This document shows, one piece after another, positions 6,555 to 7,921 of a stretch of 7,921 nt of DNA. Source of the stretch: Limnohabitans sp. (GTDB taxonomy: Bacteria > Planctomycetota > Phycisphaerae > Phycisphaerales > SM1A02); the NCBI GenBank assembly GCA_030054275.1, contig JASGCF010000149.1, positions 1-7,921 on the forward strand, written 5' to 3'. The notes under the pieces were generated by a model. That model did no database searches. It had not been told where the DNA came from and saw only the letters and a list, made by a program, of their open reading frames with translations. Position 1 is the stretch's first letter; each line of letters begins with the position of its first letter. Made by a program: the position numbers and the translations under genes.

Positions 6555-7787
6555 ATGAACACTTTCGTCTTTGCGCTCACTGTGATCAGCGCTACGCAGC
6601 AACCGCCCACCTTCGTGAAGCGCACGCTCTCGAAGGACTTCGTCGCCGAAGGTTGCTGCGTCGCGGATTTCGATCGCGATGGGCACCGCGATGTTTCCTC
6701 CGGGCGGTACATCTGGTTCGGCCCCGACTTCATCGCGCGCAGTGCCTTCGCTGCACCGCGTTTGAACGACGACGGGACATCGCGCGAGCCGTATCGCGCC
6801 GACACGGGGTACTCCGACTATTTCGAGCAGTTCGCGCATGACTTTACGGGCGACGGTTGGCCCGACATCCTCGTGTACTCGTGGCCAGGGAGCGATGCGT
6901 CGGTGTTCGTGAATCCCGGCGCAACGGCCGCGGCACCGCGCGTCGATGCGGAATGGAAGCGTCATGCGATCTTCGATGTCGCCGACGGCGAATCGCCGGA
7001 TCTCGTTGATGTGACAGGCGATGGAAAGCCCGAGTTGCTCGCCTTCACGGGCGGGCAGTTCGGTTTCGCCGAGATCGACTGGGCGAACCCGCTGGCGAAG
7101 GCGCGATTTCGTGCCATCTCGACCAAGTCGCCCGACGCCGATCGCGCGATCCATCGCTACACGCACGGCTACGGCGCCGGCGATGTGAACGGCGACGGAC
7201 GCATCGACATCCTGACGAGTGGCGGTTGGTACGAGCAGCCGGCGAAGTCGGACGCGGACGCGCCGTGGAAATTTCACGCGGCGAACTTCGGCGAAGGCGG
7301 CGCGCAGATGTACGCCTTTGATGTGAATGGCGATCGCCGCGCCGACATCATCACGAGCATCAAAGCGCACGGCTACGGGCTCTCGTGGTTCGAGCAGAAC
7401 AGCGATGGTTCGTTCACCGAGCGCGTGATCCTCGGACGCACTGCTGCCGACAACACCGCGGGCACGGCTGCGGGGAAGGGGTTCAGCCAGTTGCATGCGC
7501 TGCGTCTTGCAGACATGAATGGCGACGGCCTGCTCGACATCGTGACGGGCAAGCGGCGTTGGGCGCACGGGCCGATGGGCGACGAAGACCCGATGGCCGC
7601 GCCGATTCTCGCCTGGTTCGAGACCGTGCGCGACGCATCGGCACATGGCGGCGCGCGCTTTGTGCAGCATCGGATCGACGAGGACAGCGGTGTCGGCACG
7701 CAGTTCTGGACGGGTCTTCTCGACGGCGACGACAGGCCGGATGTCGTCGTCGGCAACAAGCACGGTGTGTTTGTCTTCACGCGATAA
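6555..7787 (+). CDS. Exported FG-GAP/VCBS repeat protein, predicted seven-bladed beta-propeller
   Basis: This 410-residue protein starts with a short hydrophobic segment (MNTFVFALTVISA) that looks like a signal peptide, although it has no Lys or Arg. The body carries seven repeats of the Ca2+-binding DxDxDGxxD type seen in FG-GAP/VCBS/integrin-alpha propellers: 38-46 (DFDRDGHRD), 96-104, 152-160, 210-218 (DVNGDGRID), 256-264, 320-328 (DMNGDGLLD), and a degenerate 388-396 (LLDGDDRPD). Spacing is about 46-70 residues, which fits seven blades. Repeats 5 and 7 lack the Gly, and repeat 7 also lacks the first Asp. Aromatic W-F/Y-E segments recur at 225-227 (WYE), 278-280 (WFE) and 354-356 (WFE). 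Such proteins are extracellular or periplasmic binding or scaffold proteins and are common in planctomycetes; no catalytic motif is visible, so the ligand is unknown. It starts four bases after the membrane zinc-ribbon gene, which implies an operon. Confidence 0.9.
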   Translation: MNTFVFALTVISATQQPPTFVKRTLSKDFVAEGCCVADFDRDGHRDVSSGRYIWFGPDFIARSAFAAPRLNDDGTSREPYRADTGYSDYFEQFAHDFTGDGWPDILVYSWPGSDASVFVNPGATAAAPRVDAEWKRHAIFDVADGESPDLVDVTGDGKPELLAFTGGQFGFAEIDWANPLAKARFRAISTKSPDADRAIHRYTHGYGAGDVNGDGRIDILTSGGWYEQPAKSDADAPWKFHAANFGEGGAQMYAFDVNGDRRADIITSIKAHGYGLSWFEQNSDGSFTERVILGRTAADNTAGTAAGKGFSQLHALRLADMNGDGLLDIVTGKRRWAHGPMGDEDPMAAPILAWFETVRDASAHGGARFVQHRIDEDSGVGTQFWTGLLDGDDRPDVVVGNKHGVFVFTR

Positions 7788-7790
7788 AAG

Positions 7791-7843
7791 GTGCCTGACA
7801 CGAGCCGTGCAGTGTCTGGCACTGACTGGCACATGCCAGGCAC
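7791..7843. repeat. REP-like three-armed inverted repeat (GTGCCTGACAC family)
   Basis: Three related arms follow the FG-GAP stop codon after three bases. Arm 1 is GTGCCTGACAC (7791-7801), arm 2 GTGTCTGGCAC (7812-7822) and arm 3 TGCCAGGCAC (7834-7843). Arm 1 pairs with arm 2 in 10 of 11 positions (one T-T mismatch, 10-base loop). Arm 2 pairs with arm 3 over 10 positions with one G-T wobble (12-base loop). Both hairpins use arm 2, so only one can form at a time. The motif resembles the GTGCCTGACAC/GTGCCAGGCAC palindromes I recall as dispersed intergenic elements in many bacterial genomes. No strong T-run follows, so a classical intrinsic terminator is not evident, but mRNA 3'-end protection is possible. 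No REP-associated transposase gene is in the window. Confidence 0.7.
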
Positions 7844-7853
7844 GATTTCCCAA

Positions 7854-7921
7854 CTACTTTGCCTGCGCGGGCAATGCAGCGTCTGCCGTAGGCCGTTTCG
7901 GTCCAACAGTAGCGCCCGGAA
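7854..7921 (-). CDS. Possible C-terminal end of a convergent gene (partial)
   Basis: Reading the minus strand in from the window edge, one frame gives 21 residues, PGATVGPKRPTADAALPAQAK, ending at TAG (7854-7856). The Ala/Pro/Lys-rich tail is typical of a low-complexity protein C-terminus. The stop falls just outside the repeat element, the usual place for a gene end facing a convergent neighbour. The evidence is only composition and position. Another minus frame stays open through the repeat but runs antisense to the FG-GAP gene. No function can be assigned. Confidence 0.35.
   Translation of the reverse strand, partial: PGATVGPKRPTADAALPAQAK

Noticed and set aside
7791..7843. The terminal repeat as a CRISPR array
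   Set aside because: Arms are about 10-11 bases, inverted to each other, with no uniform spacers and no cas genes.
6342..7853. A 503-codon open frame on the minus strand opposite the FG-GAP gene
   Set aside because: It is antisense to a gene with clear repeated motifs, its product is Arg/Val/His-rich with no recognisable domain, and long antisense frames are expected from GC-rich codon bias.

Overview
The window is about 7.9 kb of GC-rich, gene-dense bacterial chromosome with almost no non-coding space. The combination of a secreted 3-keto-disaccharide hydrolase-like (DUF1080) lipoprotein, a secreted glucose/sorbosone-type dehydrogenase, an FG-GAP/VCBS propeller protein and weak or absent Shine-Dalgarno sites suggests a member of the Planctomycetota, perhaps Phycisphaerae-like. 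This is inference from gene content; no rRNA or other phylogenetic marker was compared.

Layout from left to right. A minus-strand DUF1080 lipoprotein gene (19-720) is divergent from a plus-strand run of five genes. These are a PQQ-type sugar dehydrogenase (829-2073), chorismate synthase aroC (2098-3264), a NagB-PIG-L fusion (3301-5304), a four-helix membrane protein with two Cys4 zinc-ribbon-like modules (5387-6550) and an exported seven-repeat FG-GAP protein (6555-7787). The gaps between the plus-strand genes are 24, 36, 82 and 4 bases, so part or all of the run may be co-transcribed; the last pair is the best operon candidate. After the last gene comes a compact three-armed inverted-repeat element built on a GTGCCTGACAC-like motif (7791-7843). 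Beyond it is what may be the C-terminal end of a convergent minus-strand gene running off the window (7854-7921).

Functional theme. The DUF1080 and dehydrogenase genes look like extracytoplasmic sugar-processing functions. The NagB-PIG-L fusion suggests intracellular amino-sugar deacetylation and deamination feeding fructose-6-phosphate into glycolysis. aroC is a housekeeping shikimate-pathway gene placed between them. The membrane zinc-ribbon protein has no function I can name and is the most obscure gene here. I see no phage, IS, CRISPR, toxin-antitoxin or defence genes and no tRNA or rRNA. No gene-free stretch exceeds about 110 bases. The points most worth a second look are the two-enzyme fusion with a changed ring-opening residue, the dual zinc-ribbon membrane protein, and the terminal repeat with mutually exclusive hairpins.
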